A stretch of 64,000 bases of DNA, taken from the NCBI RefSeq assembly GCF_020982545.1, contig NZ_JAJKLK010000027.1, forward strand, positions 1 to 64,000, read 5' to 3'. The position numbers and the translations under genes are program-made. The notes below the pieces were generated by a model, which searched no databases, had not been told where the DNA came from, and was given only the letters and a program-made list of their open reading frames with translations. The stretch is from Streptomyces sp. MNU76. GTDB taxonomy: Bacteria; Actinomycetota; Actinomycetes; Streptomycetales; Streptomycetaceae. How positions within the stretch are numbered: position 1 is the first letter of the stretch; each line of letters begins with the position of its first letter. Of the stretch, positions 36,970 through 44,501 are shown piece by piece.

Positions 36970-37814
36970 GCTGGCACGCCGACGACGAGGACCTGCGGGG
37001 CTACGCCCGCGGAACGCTCGCGGCCCCCCGGCTGTGGTCCGTCGAGACGCACCTCGCGGCCTGCGCCGACTGCCGGGCCGCCCTCTCGGCCCACGTCCCG
37101 CCCGCCGAGATCAGCGCGGGCTGGGCCCGGCTGGAGGCCGCGCTGGACGCCCCGAGGCCCGGCCCCGTCGAGTCGTCGCTGATCCGGCTGGGGGTGGCCG
37201 ACCACACCGCGCGGCTGCTCGCCGCCACCCCGGTGCTGCGCCGCTCCTGGCTCGGCGCCGTGGTGCTCACGCTGCTGCTCGCGGTCGGCGTGGGCCTGGC
37301 CGCGTCACCGCTGATGCTCCTGGCCACGGCGCCGCTGCTGCCACTCGCCGGGGTCGCGGTCTCCTTCGGGCCGGGGCTCGACCCGACGTACGAGACGGCC
37401 GTGGTCGCGCCGATGCACACCTTCCGTCTGCTGATGGTGCGGGCGGTCGCCGTGCTGGCGACGACGACGGCGCTCAGCGCGCTGGCGAGTCTGGCCCTGC
37501 CGTCGTACGGCCTGGCGGCGCTCGGCTGGCTGCTGCCGGCGCTCGCGCTGACCGCGACGGGCGTCGCGCTGACCGCCCGGCTCGGTCCCGTCCTCGCGCC
37601 CGTGCTGGTCGGGGCCGGCTGGACCGCCCTGGTGGTGCTGAGCCGACTGCTGGCGTCCGGGACGCCGCTGCCCTTCACCGCGCAGGGCCAGGGCGCGGCG
37701 GCCGGTATCGCGGTGCTGGCGTCGGTGCTGCTGGTGGCGGCACGGGACCGCTTCGACAGCGGCCGCGCCCAGGGCCCTTTCCTCCGCTCCCCCCGACGTT
37801 CTCGATCCCTCTGA
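36966..37814 (+). CDS. Zinc-finger anti-sigma factor with multi-span membrane domain
   Basis: 282 residues. The start carries a ZAS/zf-HC2 motif (HLAACADCRAAL, with upstream His and the HxxxCxxC order). About six membrane helices follow from residue 95. It is predicted to bind the ECF sigma factor in the cytoplasm and release it on a membrane or zinc/redox signal. The start overlaps the sigma stop (ATGA). The downstream ABC genes follow within 20 bp, so the five genes make one operon and the signal may be the exported substrate. Confidence 0.88.
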   Translation: MSWHADDEDLRGYARGTLAAPRLWSVETHLAACADCRAALSAHVPPAEISAGWARLEAALDAPRPGPVESSLIRLGVADHTARLLAATPVLRRSWLGAVVLTLLLAVGVGLAASPLMLLATAPLLPLAGVAVSFGPGLDPTYETAVVAPMHTFRLLMVRAVAVLATTTALSALASLALPSYGLAALGWLLPALALTATGVALTARLGPVLAPVLVGAGWTALVVLSRLLASGTPLPFTAQGQGAAAGIAVLASVLLVAARDRFDSGRAQGPFLRSPRRSRSL

Positions 37815-37834
37815 TCCACAGCCTGGAGGCTGTC

Positions 37835-38701
37835 ATGACACGACCCACGGTCTCGGCCGCCGGGCTGACCCTGAGCTATCGCGGTACGAGAGCGGTGGAC
37901 GACGTGACGCTGCGGTTCACCGAAGGGGTGACGGGACTGCTCGGCCCCAACGGCGCGGGCAAGACGACGCTGCTGCGGATCCTGGCGACGGCGACGCCCC
38001 CCGACCACGGCGCGTTCACCGTCCTCGGGCACGATCCGAGCACGGTCCACGGACGGCAGAACGCGCGCAGGGCCCTGGGCTATCTGCCGCAGAACCCAGG
38101 ATTCCACCCGGAGTTCACCGCCTTCGAGTTCATCGACTACGTGGCGATCCTCAAGGAACTGACCGACCGTCGCGCCCGCCACGCCGAGGCCCGCCGGGTC
38201 CTGGACGCGGTCGGCCTCGCGAGCGAGCGCGGCAAGCGGATACGGCGGCTCTCCGGAGGCATGCGACAGCGCGTCGCCCTCGCGGCGGCCCTGGTCGGCG
38301 ACCCCGGCTTCCTCGTCCTGGACGAGCCCACGGTCGGACTGGATCCCGAACAGCGCATGCGGTTCCGGGAGTTGATCGCGGAGGCCGGCGAGGGCCGGAC
38401 GGTGCTGCTGTCCACCCACCAGACCGAGGACGTGGCGATGCTGTGCCACCGGGTGGTGGTGATGGACAAGGGCCGCGTCCGGTTCGACGGTACGGCCGCC
38501 GAGCTGACGGCGGTGGCGGACGGCCGGGTGTGGCACAGCGGGCAACGGCAGCCGGGCGCCAGAGCCGGATGGCGCACCGGGACGGGCGAGTTCCGCAACG
38601 TAGGGGATCCGCCCGAGGGCGCCCGGCTGGTCGAACCGACGCTGGAGGACGGCTATCTGCTGACGCTCGGCGGCGACCCGGTGGCGGAGGTGACGGCATG
38701 A
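37835..38701 (+). CDS. ABC transporter ATP-binding protein
   Basis: 288 residues. Walker A is GPNGAGKTT, the Q-loop YLPQNPGFHPE, the signature LSGGMRQRVALA, Walker B FLVLDEPTVGLD and the switch His is in STHQTED. The C-terminal extension of about 60 residues (VADGRVWHSG to the end) fits exporter ATPases of the CcmA/DrrA type. GGAGG precedes ATG 37835, and the stop overlaps the permease start as ATGA. It powers the membrane proteins encoded next. Confidence 0.93.
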   Translation: MTRPTVSAAGLTLSYRGTRAVDDVTLRFTEGVTGLLGPNGAGKTTLLRILATATPPDHGAFTVLGHDPSTVHGRQNARRALGYLPQNPGFHPEFTAFEFIDYVAILKELTDRRARHAEARRVLDAVGLASERGKRIRRLSGGMRQRVALAAALVGDPGFLVLDEPTVGLDPEQRMRFRELIAEAGEGRTVLLSTHQTEDVAMLCHRVVVMDKGRVRFDGTAAELTAVADGRVWHSGQRQPGARAGWRTGTGEFRNVGDPPEGARLVEPTLEDGYLLTLGGDPVAEVTA

Positions 38702-40248
38702 CGGCCATCACCGGCAGCCGCGCGACCGCCCCGAAGCCGACGCCGCGACCGAAGCCGGATCCGGTACGGGTCCGGGGCGGCCGACGGGCCATGCTCGCGC
38801 TCGCCCGGGTCGAGGCACGGCGTCTGCTGCTCCACCCCCTCGTGCTGATCGCCCTGTTGGCGTATCTGACCCTCGTCCTGTGGCCCGGCGCCGAGCCGGA
38901 GGACGCCCATCCGGTCCTCCAGGACATCGACCGCGAGACCCAGTTCGGACAGCTGCTGCTCGGGCTGGCGGTGCTGATCGCGGTGAATCTGGCGGTGCTC
39001 CGCTCCCACCGGCGCGGCACGGACGCGTCCTTCTCGGTGCTGGTCCTGCCGCCGTGGCGGCGCACGGTTGCCCATGTGCTGTCCGTGCTGCCGACCGTCC
39101 TGGTGGGAGCGCTGATCGTGGCCGGACAGTTCACGGCGGCGGCGCTGAAACCCGGGGCGGTCGGCCACGGTTCGGTGTCCGAGCTGGCGACTGGTCCGCT
39201 GCTGATCCTCCTGCCCGGCGCCGTGGGAGTGCTGCTCGCCCGGGTCGCCCGGTCGGCGTTCGTCGCCCCGCTGGCCGTGGTCGCCGTCCTGGCGCTCACC
39301 GTGGTCTTCGTCGCCGACTCCAGCAGCCCTGCCTGGCTGCGGGGGCTGGCCCCCGTGGTGTTCGACGAGGGTGCCAGGCCGCTGCCGTCCGACCTGCTGG
39401 GCAGGCCGGCGGCGGGCCACGCGCTGTATCTGCTGGCGCTCGCGGTCCTGGTGACGGCGGGTGCGGTGCTGCTGAGCGGGGGCCGTACGCGCGCGGTTCG
39501 GGCCATCGCCCTGGGCGCGCTCGGAGTGACCGTGCTGGCCGTCGTCCTCCAGGGGATGGCGCCCTCGGACGCGGTGCGCGCGGCCCGGGAGGCGGCGACC
39601 CGTGACCCGGCGAAGGTGCAGGACTGCGAGCGGCACGGGACCACGACGTACTGCGCCTTCCCCGAGTTCACCCCCTGGATCGACGACTGGGCCCGGGTCA
39701 CCGGCCGGGTGCGAGCGCTGGCCGGCGCACCGGACGCGGAGCGGGCACTGACCGTACGGCAGCGGGTCGCCGCGCTCGACGGGCCGTCGGGTGTCAGGGA
39801 GCTCGCGCCCGCCGCGCCCGGTGAGGTGACGGCCACCACCGCGTGGGGCGGTGAACGGGAACTGGAGTTCGCGGCGGGCGTCGCCCGGGGCCTCGTCGTC
39901 GGGCACGAGCGCTACGAGGGTGCGTACTGCGACGCGCGGGGTGTCCTGATGGTGTGGCTGGCGGTCCGCGCCACCCGGGACGGCGAGGCCCTGTTCGAGA
40001 GGACCGGCGACGACTACAACAGTCCCGGAGTGATCCAGGCCCTCGCGACCGTCGTCGCCCTGCGGGGCCGGGAACTCGCCGTCGTCCAGGCCCTGTTCGC
40101 GCGGCCTCGGGGAGAGGTGGAGCGCGCGGTGAAGGCGTCCTGGGCGGAGCTGTCCGCTCCCGGTACGACCACCGACCGTGCCGCGGCCCTGCTCGGCGTC
40201 ACCGCACCGGCCGAGACCGCCGACGACCGGGAGTACCAGTGCGCATGA
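38698..40248 (+). CDS. ABC exporter membrane protein with extracellular C-terminal domain
   Basis: 516 residues. After a Pro/Lys-rich start there are about six membrane helices (LVLIALLAYLTLVLW, LLGLAVLIAVNLAVL, AVLVTAGAVLLSG and others) up to about residue 300. A soluble region of about 200 residues follows with a Cys pair (VQDCERHG and TYCAFPEF) and an Asp/Glu-rich helical end. It overlaps both neighbours. It is probably a half of the permease, and the soluble domain may sense or bind the substrate. I know no named family for it. Confidence 0.82.
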   Translation: MTAITGSRATAPKPTPRPKPDPVRVRGGRRAMLALARVEARRLLLHPLVLIALLAYLTLVLWPGAEPEDAHPVLQDIDRETQFGQLLLGLAVLIAVNLAVLRSHRRGTDASFSVLVLPPWRRTVAHVLSVLPTVLVGALIVAGQFTAAALKPGAVGHGSVSELATGPLLILLPGAVGVLLARVARSAFVAPLAVVAVLALTVVFVADSSSPAWLRGLAPVVFDEGARPLPSDLLGRPAAGHALYLLALAVLVTAGAVLLSGGRTRAVRAIALGALGVTVLAVVLQGMAPSDAVRAAREAATRDPAKVQDCERHGTTTYCAFPEFTPWIDDWARVTGRVRALAGAPDAERALTVRQRVAALDGPSGVRELAPAAPGEVTATTAWGGERELEFAAGVARGLVVGHERYEGAYCDARGVLMVWLAVRATRDGEALFERTGDDYNSPGVIQALATVVALRGRELAVVQALFARPRGEVERAVKASWAELSAPGTTTDRAAALLGVTAPAETADDREYQCA

Positions 40249-40994
40249 CGCGAGATTCCGTGCGCATGGCGGCGCCTGTGGTGCGCGACGGTCGGCGGCT
40301 TCCGGTGGTCGTGGCGCTGCTGCGGCCCACGGCGCGGTCGCTGCCGTGGAGGACGGCTGCCGCCGGCTGGGCACTGGGGCTGGTCATCGCCGCCGTACCG
40401 GCCCTGTTCTCCCTGGGCCTCCCCGCGGAGGTGCTGGTCGATGTGGTGCGGATGGCGGCGCTGTGCGGGGCGGTGGGGACCGCCTTCGTCCTGGACGATC
40501 CGGCCCGGCACACCACCGGCGTCCCGCCCGTGCCGCGTCCGCTGCGCCAGGCGCTGCGTGCGGCCGTCGTGTTCCCGGCGGTCGTGGTGTGGTGGACAGC
40601 GGTCCTGGCCGTCGCACGGGCCGGCGCCGACCCCGCGCACCGGGCCGCGCTGCCGTCGGGTGCGGTGACCGTCGAGGCCGCCGCCCTGTGCGCCGCGGCG
40701 CTCGCCCTCGCCGCCGCGGCGGTGCGGTTCGGCCAGGTACGCGCACCGGGGCCCGCCGTGGCCGGCGCCGTACTGGCGCTCCCGATCATGGCGGGTGTCC
40801 TCCTGCCGCCCCGCTTCGCCCTCTTCGTGTCCCCGCTCGATCCCCGCTGGGACGACGCGCATGTGCGGTGGGCGGCCGTTCTCGCCACGGCCCTCATCGC
40901 CTGGCTGCTGTGCGCGCCGGAGCCCCGCCGCCGACATGGGCGCCCGCGCCGCCGCCGTCCCGGCTCGGGCGGTGGCGCCCAGGCCACCGCGTAG
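40245..40994 (+). CDS. Multi-span membrane protein, second ABC exporter subunit
   Basis: 249 residues with five to six membrane helices (AAGWALGLVIAAVPALFSLG, AAVVFPAVVVWWTAVLAVA, AAALALAAAAVRFG, AVLATALIAWLLCA) and a basic, Arg-rich C-terminus. ATG 40245 overlaps the previous stop (ATGA). It closes the sigma/anti-sigma/ABC operon. Its last bases overlap the antisense 3' end of a decayed TetR gene, suggesting that the original intergenic space was lost. Confidence 0.8.
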   Translation: MTRDSVRMAAPVVRDGRRLPVVVALLRPTARSLPWRTAAAGWALGLVIAAVPALFSLGLPAEVLVDVVRMAALCGAVGTAFVLDDPARHTTGVPPVPRPLRQALRAAVVFPAVVVWWTAVLAVARAGADPAHRAALPSGAVTVEAAALCAAALALAAAAVRFGQVRAPGPAVAGAVLALPIMAGVLLPPRFALFVSPLDPRWDDAHVRWAAVLATALIAWLLCAPEPRRRHGRPRRRRPGSGGGAQATA

Positions 40995-41475
40995 TGCCGG
41001 AGGGCCGGTTCCAGCAGGCCGAACGCATCGGCGGTTTCGCTCGCGACGACTGCGGGGATGTCGTCGTTCGAGCGGCCGGCGAGGGTCAGCTCCTGGACGC
41101 GGTGGAATCAGGACGTGGCGCACCGCGGAGAGGAGGGCCGTGGCGGTGCGCGCGGTGATGTCGTCGGGGGAGGAGCCGGTGGCCTCGGCCAGTGCGATGG
41201 CGAGTGCGTCCTCGCGCCGGTCGTGCAGGGTGCGCAGGCAGGCCGAGAGGGTCGGACTCTCATGGACCATCCGGGAGAAGCCCGGGCCGGTGAAACCGAT
41301 GCCTGGGTCCTGGGCGGCGACCCCGGCCTCGAAGGCGCGGCGCAGCGCGCAGAGGGCGGACTCCCCGGCGGGACGGGCGCGCACGGCCTCGGCCAGGCCC
41401 GCGACGAACGCGTCCTGATGGGCGAGGGCCATGTCCTGCTTGCGCGGGAAGCAGTTGCGGTGGAGGCAGTGATCT
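40985..41475 (-). pseudogene. TetR-family regulator, headless and frameshifted
   Basis: It begins at NCFPRKQDMALAHQDAFVAG, the point just after the helix-turn-helix in TetR proteins (usually NYFPRKED), so the DNA-binding part is missing. The ligand domain reads on (ARTATALLSAVRHVLI), then a single extra C at about 41105 shifts the frame; the true end, HRVQELTLAGRSNDDIPAVV to RHYAVAWA, lies in the next frame. Two independent lesions make it dead. It faces a VOC gene that also lacks its start. Confidence 0.7.
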
Positions 41476-41503
41476 GCACGCGGATATTTTCGAGGGGGAG
41501 CGC

Positions 41504-41797
41504 ATGGCGGCAGACGGCTTCTCCTCGCTGGGCCGTTCCGCCGCCGCCGATATCGTCCTGCCGCGTCGCGGCACGGAGGTCCGGCCGGCCGATCAGCGCG
41601 ACCAGCGCGCCGACGGGCTCATCCTCGCGCTCACCCTCGACTCGGGCATCGATCTCGAAGAGGACAGACTCCGGGCCGCGGGCGTCGACATCACCCTGCC
41701 GCTGCGGGAAGAGCCCTGGGGCGAGCGCCTCTTCCAGATCACCGACCCCAACGGTGTGGTCGTCCAGTTCGTGGAATGGGCGGCGCCCGCTTCGTGA
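41504..41797 (+). pseudogene. VOC-family gene lacking its 5' part
   Basis: 97 residues from ATG 41504 as it stands (MAADGFSSLGRSAAADIVLP), with VDITLPLREEPWGERLF and QITDPNGVVVQFVEW. The last block is the typical VOC C-terminus. The first beta-alpha-beta unit that should precede it is missing, and the sequence upstream at once becomes the reversed TetR remnant. A purine-rich GAGGGGGAG precedes the ATG, so a short product could be made, but it would be half a VOC module pair. Confidence 0.6.
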
Positions 41798-41912
41798 CGC
41801 TCGTTCACCCGCCCGCGGCGGCCCGGGTGCGGGCATCGGCGGGACGGGGGACCCTGACCTCGGCCGGTGGCCGCAGGTACCCGCCGACACTGAGCCACGG
41901 AGGAGAACGCCC

Positions 41913-42836
41913 ATGACCGGACCGGCCCTCGAGTCCCCGCACGGGGCACGCCGGATCACCCTGGACGCGGCCGGACTGCCGCTCTCCGCGCTGATCGGCG
42001 AGCCGCCCGGCGGCTCCCCGCGCGCCGTCGTGGTCGCGGTGCACGGCGGCGGCATGAACGCGGGCTACTTCGACTGCCGGGCCCATCCCCAGCAGTCGCT
42101 GCTCACCCTGGGGGCGAGCCTCGGCCACACCGTCCTGGCCGTGGACCGGCCGGGCTACCGGCACTCCGCCGCCCGGCTGCCCGAGGGCCAGGGCCTGGCG
42201 GAACAGGCCCTCTCGCTGCGCGCGGCGCTGCGCGACTTCACCTCCCGCCACGACACGGGCGCCGGCCTGTTCCTGCTCGCCCACTCCTACGGCGGCAAGG
42301 TGGCCCTCACCGCGGCCGCCGACCCCGGCCCGCCGCACCTGCTCGGGATCGACATCTCCGGCTGCGGCCATCTGTACGCCGTCGAGCCGCACGAACTGCC
42401 CACCGCCCACAACGGCGGGCAACTGCGCCGGAGTTGGGGGCCGCTGCGGCTCTATCCCTCGGGCACCTTCCGGGAGAGCGGCTCGATCGTCGAGCCCGTG
42501 CCCGCACTGGAGCGTGCCGAACTGGCCCGCTGGCCGCTGCTGTTCCGCTCCACGGCTCCCCGCGTCCGCGTGCCGGTACGGCTGACCTTCGCCGAGCACG
42601 AGAGCTGGTGGCGCCATGACGACGAGGCCCTCGACGATCTGGTCGCGCACTTCACGGCCGCCCCGCGGGTGAGCGTCGAGCGTCAGCCGGGGGCCGGACA
42701 CAACATCAGCCTCGGACGGGCCGCCCGCGCCTACCATCTGCGCGCGCTCGCGTTCCTCGAAGACTGCCTGGCGGCCCGCGAGACGGCTCCCGCTCCCCAG
42801 GCCGTCCACCCCCTCCCGTCCACCGTGGCCTCCTGA
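41913..42836 (+). CDS. Alpha/beta-hydrolase
   Basis: 307 residues. The oxyanion HGGGMN motif and the nucleophile elbow AHSYGGK are seen, with a late His in GAGHNIS and acids between, giving a complete Ser-Asp-His triad layout. The HGGG motif is like hormone-sensitive-lipase or prolyl-aminopeptidase relatives. GGAGGAG precedes ATG 41913. The substrate is unknown. Neighbours (VOC fragment, PfkB kinase on the other strand) give no pathway clue. Confidence 0.88.
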   Translation: MTGPALESPHGARRITLDAAGLPLSALIGEPPGGSPRAVVVAVHGGGMNAGYFDCRAHPQQSLLTLGASLGHTVLAVDRPGYRHSAARLPEGQGLAEQALSLRAALRDFTSRHDTGAGLFLLAHSYGGKVALTAAADPGPPHLLGIDISGCGHLYAVEPHELPTAHNGGQLRRSWGPLRLYPSGTFRESGSIVEPVPALERAELARWPLLFRSTAPRVRVPVRLTFAEHESWWRHDDEALDDLVAHFTAAPRVSVERQPGAGHNISLGRAARAYHLRALAFLEDCLAARETAPAPQAVHPLPSTVAS

Positions 42837-42846
42837 CCGGCCTCGT

Positions 42847-42888
42847 ACCTCCCGCGGGTGTACGCACCGACGCGGGTGAGCGGGAGGT
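42847..42888. terminator. Hairpin between convergent hydrolase and kinase
   Basis: ACCTCCCGC (42847-42855) pairs with GCGGGAGGT (42880-42888). It sits between two convergent stops and could end both transcripts. Confidence 0.5.
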
Positions 42889-42932
42889 CGGGGCTGACGG
42901 CCGGCGCGCCGACCGCTGTCATGGGCGTCGGC

Positions 42933-43859
42933 TCACCCCTCGCGCAGCCACGCCCGTGTCCCGAACGACGCGCACGCCCGCGAGGCCACCGCCGTCGCTT
43001 CGCGCAGGGCCTCGACGAAAGCGTCCGACGTCAACGCGGTGTGCCCCGCGAGGCCGTGGACGAGGGCCCCGTGCAGGACGTCACCCGCGCCCAGCGTGTC
43101 CGCCACCCGTACCGCGGGGACGGCCACGGTGCCCCCGCCGTCGGGGCCCGCCCACATCAGGGACCGCCCGCCCCGGCTGACCGCCGACCGGGAGATCCCG
43201 TGGTCCCGCAGGAACCGCAGGATGTCGGCGGGCGTGCTCCTCGTCGTGTCCGTGCCGGGCGGGCGGAAGTCCTCCGAGCACACGGCCACGTCGATCGACG
43301 GCAACAGCCGCTCCGTCCCGGCCTTCCAGCTGCCGCCGTCCAGCACGGTCCGACGGCCGGCGGCCCGCGCCTCCCGGGCGGCGGCCACGGCCAGTTCCAT
43401 GTGGTGGCCGTCGAACTCCACGATGTCGCAGGCCGCCACCAGCGCGGCGAGGTCGTCCGGCGGGTCGACCCGGTGTCCCGTCGCATTGGTCGAGGCGACG
43501 GCCCGATCGCCGCTCGACGCGGTCACCAGCACGGACGACACGGCGGGCGGCTCGACCCAGTCGGCCGCCAGGTCCACCACGGTCACGCCCAGTCGGGCCA
43601 GGTCCGCGGTGACGGCGGCCCCCAGCGGATGGCGGCCGATCGCCGTGAGCAGGGTGGCCGAACCGCCCAGATGGGCGAACGCGACCGCCGCGTTCGCCGC
43701 GGGACCGCCCGCCGCCACCAACTGCTCGCGTGCCGTCAGTTTCTCGTTCGCCCCCGGCACCCGGTCGACGAGCTGCACGACGTCCAAGGTGCACAACCCG
43801 ACGAACAGGCCGCGGCGCCGCCCCCGAGCCTCCCCCGCGCAGCCCTTCGACTCCACCAA
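42933..43859 (-). CDS. PfkB-family carbohydrate (ribokinase-like) kinase
   Basis: 308 residues. GGPAANAAVAFAHLGG is the substrate-side signature and DTLGAGDVLHGALVHGL the ATP/anion-hole signature with the catalytic Asp. It should phosphorylate a sugar or nucleoside hydroxyl; the exact substrate is not visible. The start is GTG 43859 or the TTG just before it. It stands alone on the minus strand, followed upstream by an HTH gene remnant. Confidence 0.9.
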   Translation of the reverse strand: MVESKGCAGEARGRRRGLFVGLCTLDVVQLVDRVPGANEKLTAREQLVAAGGPAANAAVAFAHLGGSATLLTAIGRHPLGAAVTADLARLGVTVVDLAADWVEPPAVSSVLVTASSGDRAVASTNATGHRVDPPDDLAALVAACDIVEFDGHHMELAVAAAREARAAGRRTVLDGGSWKAGTERLLPSIDVAVCSEDFRPPGTDTTRSTPADILRFLRDHGISRSAVSRGGRSLMWAGPDGGGTVAVPAVRVADTLGAGDVLHGALVHGLAGHTALTSDAFVEALREATAVASRACASFGTRAWLREG

Positions 43860-43974
43860 GGTGTCCCCACTCTCCGCCGGGCCCGCCGAGCAGGCGGCAC
43901 TCGGGCGTCCGGTCGCGTCGATCCCCTCGATCCCCGTAGAGCGGACGGTACGCCCAGTGCGGAAGTACTGCCGC

Positions 43975-44229
43975 CGTTCGGCCCCCGGGGGCCACCTCGC
44001 CCAGCAGCTCGGCCGCCTCCCGCCGGCGCTCCCGCCACTCCTCGGTGTCCCCGGCGCAGGCGCGGACGTAGGCCGGTGTCAGCGCCAGTGTGGGCAGCCG
44101 CTGTACGGACGTGGCGGAGGAGAGGGCCGAGATCGAGTAGTGCGCCCGGTACGCCAGTCTCCGGTACGGCGGATTCCCGGCCTTGTGCCTCAACTGCCGC
44201 CCGCCTGCGGCGAATTCGACCAGCAGACT
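43975..44229 (-). pseudogene. Fragment of a helix-turn-helix (XRE-type) protein
   Basis: It reads SLLVEFAAGGRQLRHKAGNP, YRRLAYRAHYSISALSSATS, QRLPTLALTPAYVRACAGD and EEWRERRREAAELLGE. This is the N-terminal HTH block that precedes NB-ARC/WD40 or TPR regions in large Streptomyces XRE regulators. There is no start codon nearby and the downstream domains are absent. The rest of 43860-44501 shows no other gene. Confidence 0.55.
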
Positions 44230-44501
44230 GTTCTCCGTCGTCCAGCGGTCGGAGCCGCCATGTCTCGAGCACCCGGCTCCACCGCCCGCCTCGGCGAGAA
44301 CACGAGGCGAGCGCGGCCGCCGGACGACGTCGCAAGCGGGCATCCGGGGGCACGGGACGTGGCAGGGTAGGAGCGCGGGTGCGCCGGGTGGTCGCGCGCC
44401 ATGCCTGGCGCGCCCGGCGCACAATGAAGCTTGGAAGAGTGCCCCGCAGTCGATCTGTGAGCCCAGGGACCACGGCTCCGGTCGTACGGAGAGAAGGAAC
44501 G

